From: Chloroflexi bacterium bin20
GTDB taxonomy: Bacteria > Chloroflexota > Anaerolineae > Aggregatilineales > Phototrophicaceae
Length of the DNA stretch: 64,000 nt
NCBI GenBank assembly: GCA_002238485.1
Contig: MPMG01000013.1
Coordinates: 1 to 64,000, forward strand
Direction: 5' to 3'
In this document: positions 1-8,662 of the stretch, one piece after another
How the letters are laid out: each line of letters opens with the position of its first letter
How positions within the stretch are numbered: position 1 is the stretch's first letter
Made by a program: the position numbers and the translations under genes
The notes under the pieces: generated by a model
The model's database searches: none
The model's input: only the letters and a program-made list of their open reading frames with translations
What the model was told of the DNA's origin: nothing

Positions 1-109
1 TAGAGCCGCGGGGGTACACCCGGCATCATCCCGAACCCGGCAGTTAAGCCCGCGAGCGCAGATGGTACTGCATTGGAGACGATGTGGGAGAGTATGCCGC
101 CGCCAACGC
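1..109 (+). rRNA. rrf: 5S ribosomal RNA, 3' part
   Basis: The first bases match the conserved core of bacterial 5S rRNA: the CCCGAAC segment followed by AGTTAAG, then the loop E / helix IV region and the final GGGAGAGTA-type segment near 85-95. The first roughly 10-20 bases of the molecule lie outside the window. The 3' end is set approximately, because its pairing partner (the 5' end) is missing. The rest of the rRNA operon would lie upstream. A T6 run at 131-136 follows, but I see no convincing hairpin before it. Confidence 0.9.
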
Positions 110-182
110 TCTGTGCACCTGCTGCGCCGCTTTTTTGTCACTGCGCCGCCCCTTCCGCCTTCCACCGCGCATCGCCTTCCTG

Positions 183-188
183 TAGAAT
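183..188 (+). promoter_or_regulatory. Candidate -10 box, leaderless promoter
   Basis: TAGAAT lies 6 bases before the ATG at 195. A transcript starting 6-7 bases after the box would begin at or beside the start codon, and there is no Shine-Dalgarno sequence. No good -35 box is visible (TTCCAC at 160-165 is poor), so this rests on the -10 box and its spacing alone. Confidence 0.35.
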
Positions 189-194
189 CGCGCC

Positions 195-2117
195 ATGCGG
201 CTGACCAACCATCACATGATCAAAGCTCGCCTAATCAGGTCGCTGCCCGAGCTGGTCGCGCTCGCCTGCGTCTGCTTTGTTTATGGCACTGGGCTCGCTA
301 ACTTGAAGAGCTCCCCCGCCTTCGTGGCTGACGACATGGAGACGCTGAAGCATATTCATCCGCTGACGCTGGAATCGATTTATAGCCTCCGCGATACGGT
401 GCTTAGTGTCGCCTACAAGAGCATGGAACACGCGCCGCTTTATTTTGTGGGGCTGAACATCTGGCAAGGCGCGGCCGGCTACGACTTGTTCACGGCGCGC
501 CTGCTTTCAGTCTACTTTGCTGTGTTGGCTGTGGCGGTGATCTATCAACTGGGTCGTCTTGGCGGGGATTGCGAGCTGGCATATGGCGCAGCAATTGCCT
601 TGTCTTTCTACGCCTTCTTTGTTCATTATGCCTATGTTGTGCGCATGTACACGCTGTTGTCCTTGCTGGCGGGTTGGCTGCTGTGGGCATACTGGCGCGT
701 TATTGCTGCGGGCGGCGCGGTGAGCATTTGGCGTTGGCTCTCGCTGTTTTTGGCGACAGCGATCATCATCTATGTGCACTATTTCGGCTTTGTGCTGCTG
801 GCGGCGCTGGGCTGTTACCATCTCGTTTTCGCGCGCAAAGACCGGCGTTGGCTGGCCGTGTCGCTGGTGATGACGGCGGCTTGCCTGCTCTTCATCGGCT
901 GGCTGCCTGTCACCCTGCGCGGCTTTGAACGCAGCCAAGCTGTCTTGACCGACTTGCGCTTGCCATTCCCGGACGCTTTGCAGACGATCTTGTCCATTTC
1001 CGCCAACGGGCTCTGGTTCATACCGGTCCTGGCTGGGATCGCTATCATATGCCGCCGCAAGCAGTTGCCACGCGTCGAGATTTATCTGTTCGTTGTCGCT
1101 GGCGCGTCCTTGCTGGGCTTGTTGCTACTCAACGAAATCACACCCACCCTGGCCGCTATCCGCATGCGGTACATCATCGTGCTGGCTACACCCATGTGCT
1201 GCGCAATGGTCATAGGACTGCGCCGGCTGCCGGGTTGGCATGTGCTTCGATGGCTGTTCTTGGCGATGTGGGCAGCCTCGTATTTTGCTTTTTCTGGCTC
1301 TGAAGACTTGCAAATCTATACGGGTCGACGCTTTGCCAATGCCGATCAGAAAACGCATTTGCAAGAATTCATTTACGAGTCGGAACGCTTGCCGATCATC
1401 CGCCAGCCGGTCCTCAGCATGCGCTACGCGGCGCAGTGGGAACAGAATGGCCTGCGCCAGTATTATCGATCGCTGCTGGCAGATTACGCCGATATCGTAT
1501 TCATTGGCTATGAAGACGGGGCGCTGTGGATTGAAAATAGTGCGCCGCTGTTTGGCACGCAAGCAGACATCGTCGCCAATGCCACTGGCGCCTGGGTGAT
1601 TCACAATCCGCAACAGACCGACCTGGCCGAGCTGGCGTATTACCGAGACTGGTTCAGCCAACATTATCGCTCTTGCGGCAACTGGCTGGAAAAACCAAAA
1701 GCCATCATCGCTTTCTATCTGCAGCATGCCGTCCCCTGCCAGTTGATCACCGCCGAGCAGCCTTTCGCCGCCGCATACGATAATGGCGCGCAGCTCGGCA
1801 ACTTCCTGGTCGAACAGACCGATGCGGCGCTACAGGTATTTCTGTGGTGGCAGGACACAATCAACAGGCGGAGCAGCTACACGTTAGAGCTGTTTGACGA
1901 TGCGGGCGAAGCGCTGGCTCTGGTCCATGCGCCGATCGCCGACGATCCGCTGGACATCAGCCTATTGGATATTGCCAACTTGCCGGCGGGAGACTTTGTC
2001 CTCAAGTTGACCGTGCGCGATGCGGAAACGGGGCAAGCTCGGCCCGGCAGGTTGCTGGCGGATGGACGACGCTTTGAAAGCGAACTCGCGCTGTATACAT
2101 TTTCGCTGGGCAGATGA
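195..2117 (+). CDS. GT-C family (ArnT/PMT-like) membrane glycosyltransferase
   Basis: 640-residue polytopic membrane protein of the GT39/ArnT-like GT-C superfamily. Such enzymes move a sugar from a polyprenyl-phosphate donor to an acceptor outside the cytoplasmic membrane. After the first membrane helix comes an acidic loop (VADDMETLKH) where GT-C enzymes carry the catalytic Asp/Glu. About ten hydrophobic helices follow, to near residue 380, and then a soluble C-terminal part ending in a beta-rich domain (about 530-640). It is a close paralogue of the next gene and shares the block YYRDWFSQHYRSCGNW. The ATG at 195 fits a leaderless start; Met8 is an alternative. Donor and acceptor cannot be read from the sequence. 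Confidence 0.8.
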   Translation: MRLTNHHMIKARLIRSLPELVALACVCFVYGTGLANLKSSPAFVADDMETLKHIHPLTLESIYSLRDTVLSVAYKSMEHAPLYFVGLNIWQGAAGYDLFTARLLSVYFAVLAVAVIYQLGRLGGDCELAYGAAIALSFYAFFVHYAYVVRMYTLLSLLAGWLLWAYWRVIAAGGAVSIWRWLSLFLATAIIIYVHYFGFVLLAALGCYHLVFARKDRRWLAVSLVMTAACLLFIGWLPVTLRGFERSQAVLTDLRLPFPDALQTILSISANGLWFIPVLAGIAIICRRKQLPRVEIYLFVVAGASLLGLLLLNEITPTLAAIRMRYIIVLATPMCCAMVIGLRRLPGWHVLRWLFLAMWAASYFAFSGSEDLQIYTGRRFANADQKTHLQEFIYESERLPIIRQPVLSMRYAAQWEQNGLRQYYRSLLADYADIVFIGYEDGALWIENSAPLFGTQADIVANATGAWVIHNPQQTDLAELAYYRDWFSQHYRSCGNWLEKPKAIIAFYLQHAVPCQLITAEQPFAAAYDNGAQLGNFLVEQTDAALQVFLWWQDTINRRSSYTLELFDDAGEALALVHAPIADDPLDISLLDIANLPAGDFVLKLTVRDAETGQARPGRLLADGRRFESELALYTFSLGR

Positions 2118-2194
2118 GCCGCGGGGGATCTTCACCGCGCAGAACATGGCAAGCTGAGCGCGCGCTGGCGGCCACGACAGGGCTTGGAATCGTC

Positions 2195-2223
2195 TTGCGC
2201 AGGGATAGATTGTCGCCTACACT
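2195..2223 (+). promoter_or_regulatory. Candidate sigma-70 promoter, nearly leaderless
   Basis: TTGCGC (2195-2200), a 17-base spacer, then TACACT (2218-2223). The ATG at 2233 is only 9 bases past the -10 box, so the expected 5' leader is 0-3 bases. This suggests that the second glycosyltransferase can be transcribed independently of the first. Confidence 0.45.
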
Positions 2224-2232
2224 GCCGCCACC

Positions 2233-4149
2233 ATGCTGCCCTCCGCACTTGCCCTCAGCCTGAACAAACGCAGAGCCTTGCCCCCTGCCATCGCGCTGGC
2301 TTGTGTGATATTCGTCTACATTTTCGGCATCAGTTCGCTAAAAAGCGAACCCGTTTCTTTCGACGAAATCGAGACGCTCAAACACACCATCACGCGCTGG
2401 GCGGAATACACCTATACCATCCCCGAGACTATCAACAGCGTCTCCGAGCGCAGCGTCGAGCATGGACCGCTTTACTTCGTCGCCTTGAATATCTGGCAGC
2501 GGCTGGCGGGCTATGACTTGTTCAGCTCGCGATTGCTATCGGTATTCTTCGCCATTCTGGTGGTTGCAGCGGTGTATCGTCTGGCCGATTTGACGCGCGA
2601 CCGCGAGATCGCCTGCGCGGCTGTCATCGCCATCGCCTGCCTGGCATACTTCAATTATTACGCGCATGTGACCCGCTTCTACGCCCTGCTGCTGCTGATG
2701 GTAAGCTGGCTGCTGTGGTCATACTGGCGCGTGATCTCAGCAGATGGTCCTGTTCGTGGGCTGCGTTGGCTGTCACTCTTCGCTGCTACCGCCTTGATCG
2801 TCTATGTCAATTACTTCGGTTTCATCATCATCGCGGCGCTGGGCTTCTATCACTTGCTCTTCGCGCGCAAAGACCGCCGCTGGCTGCGAGTCTCGCTGCT
2901 GATGCCCTGTGCCTGTCTGCTATTTGCGGCTTGGCTGCCGGTGGCTCTGCGTGGATTTGAACGCAGTCAAGATGCGCTGGATGCCTCGCGCTTGTCCTTG
3001 GTGGAATCGTTGGATGCCATCTTGTCCATTTATGCCAATGGCATATGGCTGCTGCCTCTGCTCGCTTTTGGGGCGCTGCTATGGCGCAGAAAACGCGCTG
3101 GCCCAGAAACTTATCTGCTTTTCTTGACAGGCGCGGCGCTGCTGCTGCTCTTCGTGATGAACGAGGCGACAACCATCATGGTGGCGCGGCGCATGCGCTA
3201 TACCATCGTACTGACCGTGCCCTTCTGTTGCTTCCTGGCCATCGGCTTGACGAGACTGCCCGCCTGGAGCTGGCTGCGCTATCTGCTGCTGGCTGTGTGG
3301 ATCGCCGCAAGTTTCGCCTATTTCAATTCCGAAGATTTCCTGGTCTATACCAACCGCCGTGAAATCGACCATGACCAGGTACCGCATTATCAAGAATTTC
3401 TGTACGAAGCCGATTCGCTGCCGGGCACGCAGCTGCCCATCTTGAGCCTGCATCAGAATGCGCTGGTGAACGACTACGAAATTTTGGCGTATTATCGGGC
3501 GCGCCTGCCAGAGTGGGCGGATGTTACGCATGCCGGCTACAACGGGCAGGACCAGTTGATTTTCCAAAGCAAGACCTTGCCATTCCGCACGCAGAAAGCC
3601 ATCGTCGACAGCGCCAATGGCCTATGGTTGCTGCACAATCCGCAACAAACCGATTTGCAGGCGCTGGCTTATTACCGCGACTGGTTCAGCCAACACTATC
3701 GCTCTTGTGGCAACTGGGTAGAAAAGCCGAATGCCGTCATCAGCTTTTATCTCAAGCACGAAATCCCCTGCCAGCTGATTACGGCTGCTCAGCCATTTGC
3801 GCTTGACTATGACAATGGCACTCGGCTGGGCAATTTTCTGCTCGAGCAGAGGGACGAAGCGCTGACTGTCTATTTGTGGTGGCGCCACGCAATCGACAAG
3901 CAGTACAGCTATTCATTGCAGCTTTTTGATGGCGCGGGAAATAAAGCGGCGCAGGTCGATTCGGTGATTTCCGATGACCCGCTGGATAGCAGCCACCTGG
4001 ATCTTGCTGGTCTGCCGGCCGGAGACTATGTGCTCAAGCTAATTGTTTACGACTTCGAGACTCTTGTCGGCCAAGCGGGCGCTGTCCTTGCGGATGGGCT
4101 GCGATTTGAACGCGACTTTGCGCTGCATTCTTTCAGGCTGGGCGCATGA
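2233..4149 (+). CDS. GT-C family membrane glycosyltransferase, tandem paralogue
   Basis: 638 residues, the same architecture as the preceding gene: N-terminal helix, catalytic-type acidic loop (SFDEIETLKH), a polytopic membrane core and a C-terminal soluble beta-rich domain (about 525-638). The two proteins align along their whole length and look more than half identical, most clearly in the YYRDWFSQHYRSCGNW block and the segment after it. This is a tandem duplication. The predicted role is transfer of a polyprenyl-linked sugar outside the membrane. The divergent acidic loop (DE here, DD upstream) and membrane segments leave room for different donors or acceptors. Confidence 0.8.
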   Translation: MLPSALALSLNKRRALPPAIALACVIFVYIFGISSLKSEPVSFDEIETLKHTITRWAEYTYTIPETINSVSERSVEHGPLYFVALNIWQRLAGYDLFSSRLLSVFFAILVVAAVYRLADLTRDREIACAAVIAIACLAYFNYYAHVTRFYALLLLMVSWLLWSYWRVISADGPVRGLRWLSLFAATALIVYVNYFGFIIIAALGFYHLLFARKDRRWLRVSLLMPCACLLFAAWLPVALRGFERSQDALDASRLSLVESLDAILSIYANGIWLLPLLAFGALLWRRKRAGPETYLLFLTGAALLLLFVMNEATTIMVARRMRYTIVLTVPFCCFLAIGLTRLPAWSWLRYLLLAVWIAASFAYFNSEDFLVYTNRREIDHDQVPHYQEFLYEADSLPGTQLPILSLHQNALVNDYEILAYYRARLPEWADVTHAGYNGQDQLIFQSKTLPFRTQKAIVDSANGLWLLHNPQQTDLQALAYYRDWFSQHYRSCGNWVEKPNAVISFYLKHEIPCQLITAAQPFALDYDNGTRLGNFLLEQRDEALTVYLWWRHAIDKQYSYSLQLFDGAGNKAAQVDSVISDDPLDSSHLDLAGLPAGDYVLKLIVYDFETLVGQAGAVLADGLRFERDFALHSFRLGA

Positions 4150-4230
4150 GGCGGATGGCGCGCTGGATACTTGTCGCTTCGCCTGGTCCGTACTATGCTT
4201 GCCTTCGCCCCTCACATCTGGAGAGATTTC

Positions 4231-6612
4231 ATGCCCTACGCCGCTCGCTGCATGCTGACCTTGCTACTCGTCTTGGCTTTGCCGACGCTCGCCGCGGATG
4301 AAACCGACGATTATCCCGCCGCCGCCATTCAAAACGACGAGGGCGGTCCCGTCGTCATCAGCGGGCAACTGCATTATAGCAACGCGCTTTTCACCAGTGG
4401 CGTGGCGGAACCGCTGATCATCCTGGAAGACCAGGCTGGCTTCGTCGACCGCGATCTGTTTTATGTCTTCCCGCGCGAATCGCAGGTGCTGGGGCAGTTG
4501 ACATCCGATTTCTTCACTTCACCAGTTGATTATACGCTGTCGCTCCCGCTGGCGCCGGCTGGTGCTTTGCGCGATGTCGACAACGATGACCAGGCAGACG
4601 GCGGCGTCATGGTCTTTTCCGTCGCTTATTGGGCGAATATCTTCGGCGATACGCTGCTGGAAGAACGCGATGTCTATGGCGGCGGCTGGTCGACTGGATA
4701 CGCCTCGGTCCGCGGCAGCATTGAGCCGGATACGCGCCACGAAATCATCGGCGGCCAGTTCGTCATCTACGCGCCAGAAGCGGGGCAGGGTTTTCCGGCT
4801 GGATTTGGCGAGGATGGTCTGCTATTCACCGACGATGATCCGATCGTGCTTGTGCCCGCCGGCTATACCACCGTGAATATGGACACGCAGCCCTTCACAT
4901 TCGACCGCAGCGCCCACCCGGTCATCGACTTGCACGAGCCGGAAGTCGCGGCCATTAACGACTTTTCCGAGTTGAGTTACAGCGAAGCCTTCGCCGCTAT
5001 GGTCGATCTCTTCCGCCGCGAATATGCTTTTACCGAGCTCTATGAGCTGGATTGGGACGCCCTGGAAGCGGAGTTCGCGCCTCGATTCGTCGATGCCGAG
5101 ACGGCCGACGACCCGGTGGACGCCTATGCCCTGGCGCTGCGCGATTTCATCTGGCAGATCCCTGATGGGCATGTCTCCATGCCACTGACGCTCTTGACCG
5201 ATTATTTCCGCGAAGACACCGATGGCGGCTTGGGCCTCTCGTTGGCACAGCTGGATGACGGGCGCTACGTCGTCAGTTATCTGCTGGAGGGCGGTCCCGG
5301 GCACGAAGCCGGTATGGAATTGGGCGCGGAGATACTGGCATGGGATGGCGGCACGGTAGAAGAAGCCATGCAGCGCGAATTTGTCTGGGCGCATTCGGCA
5401 TTGAGCACGCCACACAGCCTGCGCTTGCAACAGCTGCGCTATATCACCCGCTTCCCTCTGGGCAGCGAAGTCGATGTCACATTCCGCAATCCCGAAAGCG
5501 ACGAAGAGCAGTCCGTGAGCTTGTCGGTCATCAGCGAGCGCGCCAGTTTTTCTCATTCGTCTTTTCTGGCCGGCGTCGATGGCATGGAATTGCCGGTCGA
5601 ACATGCGGTGCTGCCCAGCGGCTACGGTTATGTCGCCGTTTATGACTTCAGCGACAACGAGCGGCTGATCGTGCAGTTGTGGGAGCGCATGATCGAATCA
5701 TTCATGGAAGAAGCAGTGCCCGGCATCATCATCGACCTGCGCTACAATGGCGGCGGCAGCGGCTACCTGGCCGACCAGTTGGGCGCTTATTTCTTTCAGG
5801 AAGAACACATCCTGGGCTATTCGAGCCGCTACAACGAATCGACTGGCGAATTTTATCTGGATCCGCGTTCAGAAGACCGCTTCATCTTGCCGCCAGAAGA
5901 GCAGCGCTACGATGGCGAAGTGGCTGTCATTATCGCGCCCGGTTGTTACAGCGCCTGCGAATTCTTCGCTTACAACCTGACGTTGGGCGAGCGCGCGGCC
6001 ATTGTCGGGCAGTATCCCAGCGGCGGATTGGGCGGCGCAGTCGATGATTTCCTGATGCCAGAAGACACCACCATCCGCTTTACCGTAACGCGCGCGCTGG
6101 ATGCTGACCAAGAGATACACATTGAAGCGCAAGGCGTAGCGCCGACCGTGCTCGTGCCCGTCACCATGGAAAGCATCACCAGCCAAAGCGACTTCTTGCT
6201 GGAAGCGGCTGAGCAGCACCTGACTGATGTGATCCTGGGCGAGTTGATCGACGGCGGCGAGCTGTCCTTGGGCATCGGCAGCAGCGAAGTAAAGGCCACA
6301 GGCTTGGTCGGTCCCGAGCAAGGGGTGCGCTATCGGGTTACCTTGCCCGCCGATCGCAGCGTTGATATTACTCTGCGCGGCGAAGACGAAACGGTCGACA
6401 CCCTGCTGAGCCTCTACAGCCGCGATGGGGCGCGCAAATTGGCAGAAAATGACGATGTCGATGAGGACACAATCAGCTCGGCGCTGACCGAATTGGAAGT
6501 TGGCGCGCAAGCTGCCCAGTTTGTCATTGATGTGCGCGTGAAAGATGTGACAGAACCAACGCCATTCTTCTTGCGCGTGGCTGGCGCTGAAGAAGCTACG
6601 CCTGATGACTAA
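4231..6612 (+). CDS. Secreted S41-family (tricorn/CtpA-like) serine peptidase
   Basis: 793 residues. The start at 4231 has GGAGAG 5 bases upstream and begins a clear signal peptide (hydrophobic run, then LPTLAAD). After an N-terminal beta-rich region come a tricorn-core-like helical segment (about 230-300), a PDZ-like region (around LLEGGPGHEAGMELG) and the S41 core. The core has IIDLRYNGGG and the nucleophile context CYSACEFF with Ser574. The C-terminal ~110 residues look like a bacterial pre-peptidase (PPC-type) beta-sandwich. It probably degrades or trims proteins outside the cell. An in-frame ATG at 4171 would add 20 non-signal residues and is less likely. Confidence 0.8.
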   Translation: MPYAARCMLTLLLVLALPTLAADETDDYPAAAIQNDEGGPVVISGQLHYSNALFTSGVAEPLIILEDQAGFVDRDLFYVFPRESQVLGQLTSDFFTSPVDYTLSLPLAPAGALRDVDNDDQADGGVMVFSVAYWANIFGDTLLEERDVYGGGWSTGYASVRGSIEPDTRHEIIGGQFVIYAPEAGQGFPAGFGEDGLLFTDDDPIVLVPAGYTTVNMDTQPFTFDRSAHPVIDLHEPEVAAINDFSELSYSEAFAAMVDLFRREYAFTELYELDWDALEAEFAPRFVDAETADDPVDAYALALRDFIWQIPDGHVSMPLTLLTDYFREDTDGGLGLSLAQLDDGRYVVSYLLEGGPGHEAGMELGAEILAWDGGTVEEAMQREFVWAHSALSTPHSLRLQQLRYITRFPLGSEVDVTFRNPESDEEQSVSLSVISERASFSHSSFLAGVDGMELPVEHAVLPSGYGYVAVYDFSDNERLIVQLWERMIESFMEEAVPGIIIDLRYNGGGSGYLADQLGAYFFQEEHILGYSSRYNESTGEFYLDPRSEDRFILPPEEQRYDGEVAVIIAPGCYSACEFFAYNLTLGERAAIVGQYPSGGLGGAVDDFLMPEDTTIRFTVTRALDADQEIHIEAQGVAPTVLVPVTMESITSQSDFLLEAAEQHLTDVILGELIDGGELSLGIGSSEVKATGLVGPEQGVRYRVTLPADRSVDITLRGEDETVDTLLSLYSRDGARKLAENDDVDEDTISSALTELEVGAQAAQFVIDVRVKDVTEPTPFFLRVAGAEEATPDD

Positions 6613-6654
6613 ACTCATGGTCGCCGGCTAGGGAATAGCGGGAGAGGGCAGAAG

Positions 6655-8616
6655 ATGGCGGGTCGCTTGCGTACGTTGTGGGGAATCCCAAGCGCGTTTT
6701 TTGTCGGCATCTTCATCATTGCCGCGGTCCTCCGTCTCATCCATGTCGATATCGCACATTTTTGGTACGACCAAGCTCGAGCTGCCCAATACGCCTGGGA
6801 CATAGCGCGCGAAGGGTTCTTTCACAGTCATCAGTACCGACTCAGCGGCGGTTACCTCAACTTTCCGTTGTCAGCGTATCTCCTTGCTCCGGCGTATTTG
6901 CTATCGACACATATCTATGCGCTGATTCTCTGGAATATTGCTCTGAATCTGGCGGCGCTAATCCTGTGCTGGTTTTTCGCCCGACGCTATTGGGGCTGGC
7001 AAGCTGCCGTCGTCGCGACACTCTTGCTGGCAACGGCCCCGTGGGATGTGTTTTATGCCCATCGTCTTTGGTCAAATACCTTGATGCCATTCTTTGTGAT
7101 GCTTTGGGCGATTTCCAGCGCCTTCGCATTTCATGAGCGTCGCACCCGCTGGTGGGCGCCTAGCTGGGTTGCCGCCCTCTGGTTGTTGCAATTGCACCCA
7201 AGTGGCATCATTTTTCCCGCCTCCAGCGCGTTATTGAGCGGCGCTGCCATCTTGCGAGATCGTCGTTATGCCTGGCCTTGGGCGGCTTTGGGCCTGGTCC
7301 TGGGCATCCTGCCGGCTATCCCTTGGCTGGCCGCCCACATTGGCGGATCTGCGTCGTTGACTGAGGAACTTCTTCCGTTTGTGAGCGACTACAAAAGCGG
7401 ATTCTTCTACAACTGGAAGATCCTGGTGGATTTCCTTGTGGGACTCGATCTGGCGGATCGCTTCCAGGGTCCCGGACTGGAGCAACTTCGAGCGCAAACC
7501 TCCGCCCTCAACTCTTTGGCGCCTGTGGCGATGCTGGCTGTCGCGAGCGCCACAGCGTTTGTGCTGTGGAAGGCGATCCGTTCGCCAAACCGCAGGCTGT
7601 ATCGCGTTCTTGTGCTTTGGCTGTTGCTGCCGCTGATCTTCCCCGCCGTGGTTTGGCAAAACGAACAGAAGATGGTTTATCTGCTGCCTGTGCTGCCTGC
7701 GCCTTTCTTCGCAATTGCTGCCGCCTGCTGTGCCATGCCCCTGCGCTGGCGTCGACTAGCCTTTGGCCTGGTTGCTGTCTATTGTGCTCTGAACGTACAG
7801 ACTATCTGGCACAGTGTGGACTTCGTCCGCAACGGGTTGGCAATGAACGATCCGCGCATTTGGACGGTGGAAAGCAGTCCGCCCTTGTCGTCGCCACTGC
7901 GCATCGCGGAGGCTGCCCGAAGCGCGATCCAACGGGGAGACGCCGACGAAGTAATCGTATTGCTGCGCCCAGTTTACGAACTCCAACACGAATTCTTGGT
8001 GCGCGCGATGCCGCTGTTCGTGCACGACCTGTCTGTCCGATACCTGAATCTTCACGATTCCAACTATGTATTCCCCGCCCGGGACAGCCTCCTTCTGGTC
8101 GATATGAGAAACACCGACCTGCCCTCTGTCTATTCAGCCGCGGACGAGCTAGCGCGTTCAACGCAATACCGCCTGTTTCGATTGCAAGCCGATGCGGGGC
8201 AAGCGCCGCAGATCTCCTTGCCGCATCGCCCGGCTTATGAAAACGGACTGCGACTCCTGGGCTACGATCCCCCGAAATGCGAGGGCTTGTTGCGCATGTA
8301 CTGGACGCCTGGCCCGCCAAGCGCGGACGGCTCGGTCCTTATTATGTTTGGCTATGTCTTGGATGAAAATGCAAACTTGCTTGCACAACACGATCATCCC
8401 ATTATTCCACCTCGATATTGGCGAAATGGCGACCAGGTCCGCACCGACATAAACCTCGGGCAGCCTATCGGGGATCTTCCCGCGCGTACGATCGGCGTCG
8501 GACTGTACTCATGGCGCACCTACCCGCTGCCAGATCCAATTTGGGCGCTTGACGAATCTGGCAGCCCCAGCCTGCGCTCGGTCGAGATCCCGATAGACCG
8601 TGGATGCGAACCTTGA
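6655..8616 (+). CDS. GT-C family (PMT_2-like) membrane glycosyltransferase
   Basis: 653 residues, preceded by a purine-rich ribosome site (GGGAGAGGG). An N-terminal helix is followed by a loop with FWYDQARAAQYA, which carries the GT-C acidic position. The polytopic core runs to about residue 390. The C-terminal part is soluble and contains RPAYENGLRLLGYD, the start of a beta-rich domain of the kind found on the other GT-C proteins here. It is only distantly related to the two upstream genes. It is convergent with the following ligase gene. It is likely an extracytoplasmic sugar transferase of unknown specificity. Confidence 0.75.
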   Translation: MAGRLRTLWGIPSAFFVGIFIIAAVLRLIHVDIAHFWYDQARAAQYAWDIAREGFFHSHQYRLSGGYLNFPLSAYLLAPAYLLSTHIYALILWNIALNLAALILCWFFARRYWGWQAAVVATLLLATAPWDVFYAHRLWSNTLMPFFVMLWAISSAFAFHERRTRWWAPSWVAALWLLQLHPSGIIFPASSALLSGAAILRDRRYAWPWAALGLVLGILPAIPWLAAHIGGSASLTEELLPFVSDYKSGFFYNWKILVDFLVGLDLADRFQGPGLEQLRAQTSALNSLAPVAMLAVASATAFVLWKAIRSPNRRLYRVLVLWLLLPLIFPAVVWQNEQKMVYLLPVLPAPFFAIAAACCAMPLRWRRLAFGLVAVYCALNVQTIWHSVDFVRNGLAMNDPRIWTVESSPPLSSPLRIAEAARSAIQRGDADEVIVLLRPVYELQHEFLVRAMPLFVHDLSVRYLNLHDSNYVFPARDSLLLVDMRNTDLPSVYSAADELARSTQYRLFRLQADAGQAPQISLPHRPAYENGLRLLGYDPPKCEGLLRMYWTPGPPSADGSVLIMFGYVLDENANLLAQHDHPIIPPRYWRNGDQVRTDINLGQPIGDLPARTIGVGLYSWRTYPLPDPIWALDESGSPSLRSVEIPIDRGCEP

Positions 8617-8629
8617 GATTGCTTGTGCA

Positions 8630-8662
8630 GGGTTTTCGCGGGCCGCTATCAGTCGCGAAACC
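8630..8662. terminator. Inverted repeat between convergent genes, possible bidirectional terminator
   Basis: GGTTTTCGCG (8631-8640) and CGCGAAACC (8654-8662) form a stem with one bulged T around a 13-base loop. It sits in the short gap between two converging genes. The T runs lie inside the stem rather than after it, so termination is plausible but not certain. Confidence 0.35.

Noticed and set aside
110..194. A terminator for the rRNA operon at the T6 run (131-136)
   Set aside because: The bases before the run do not fold into a clear stem.
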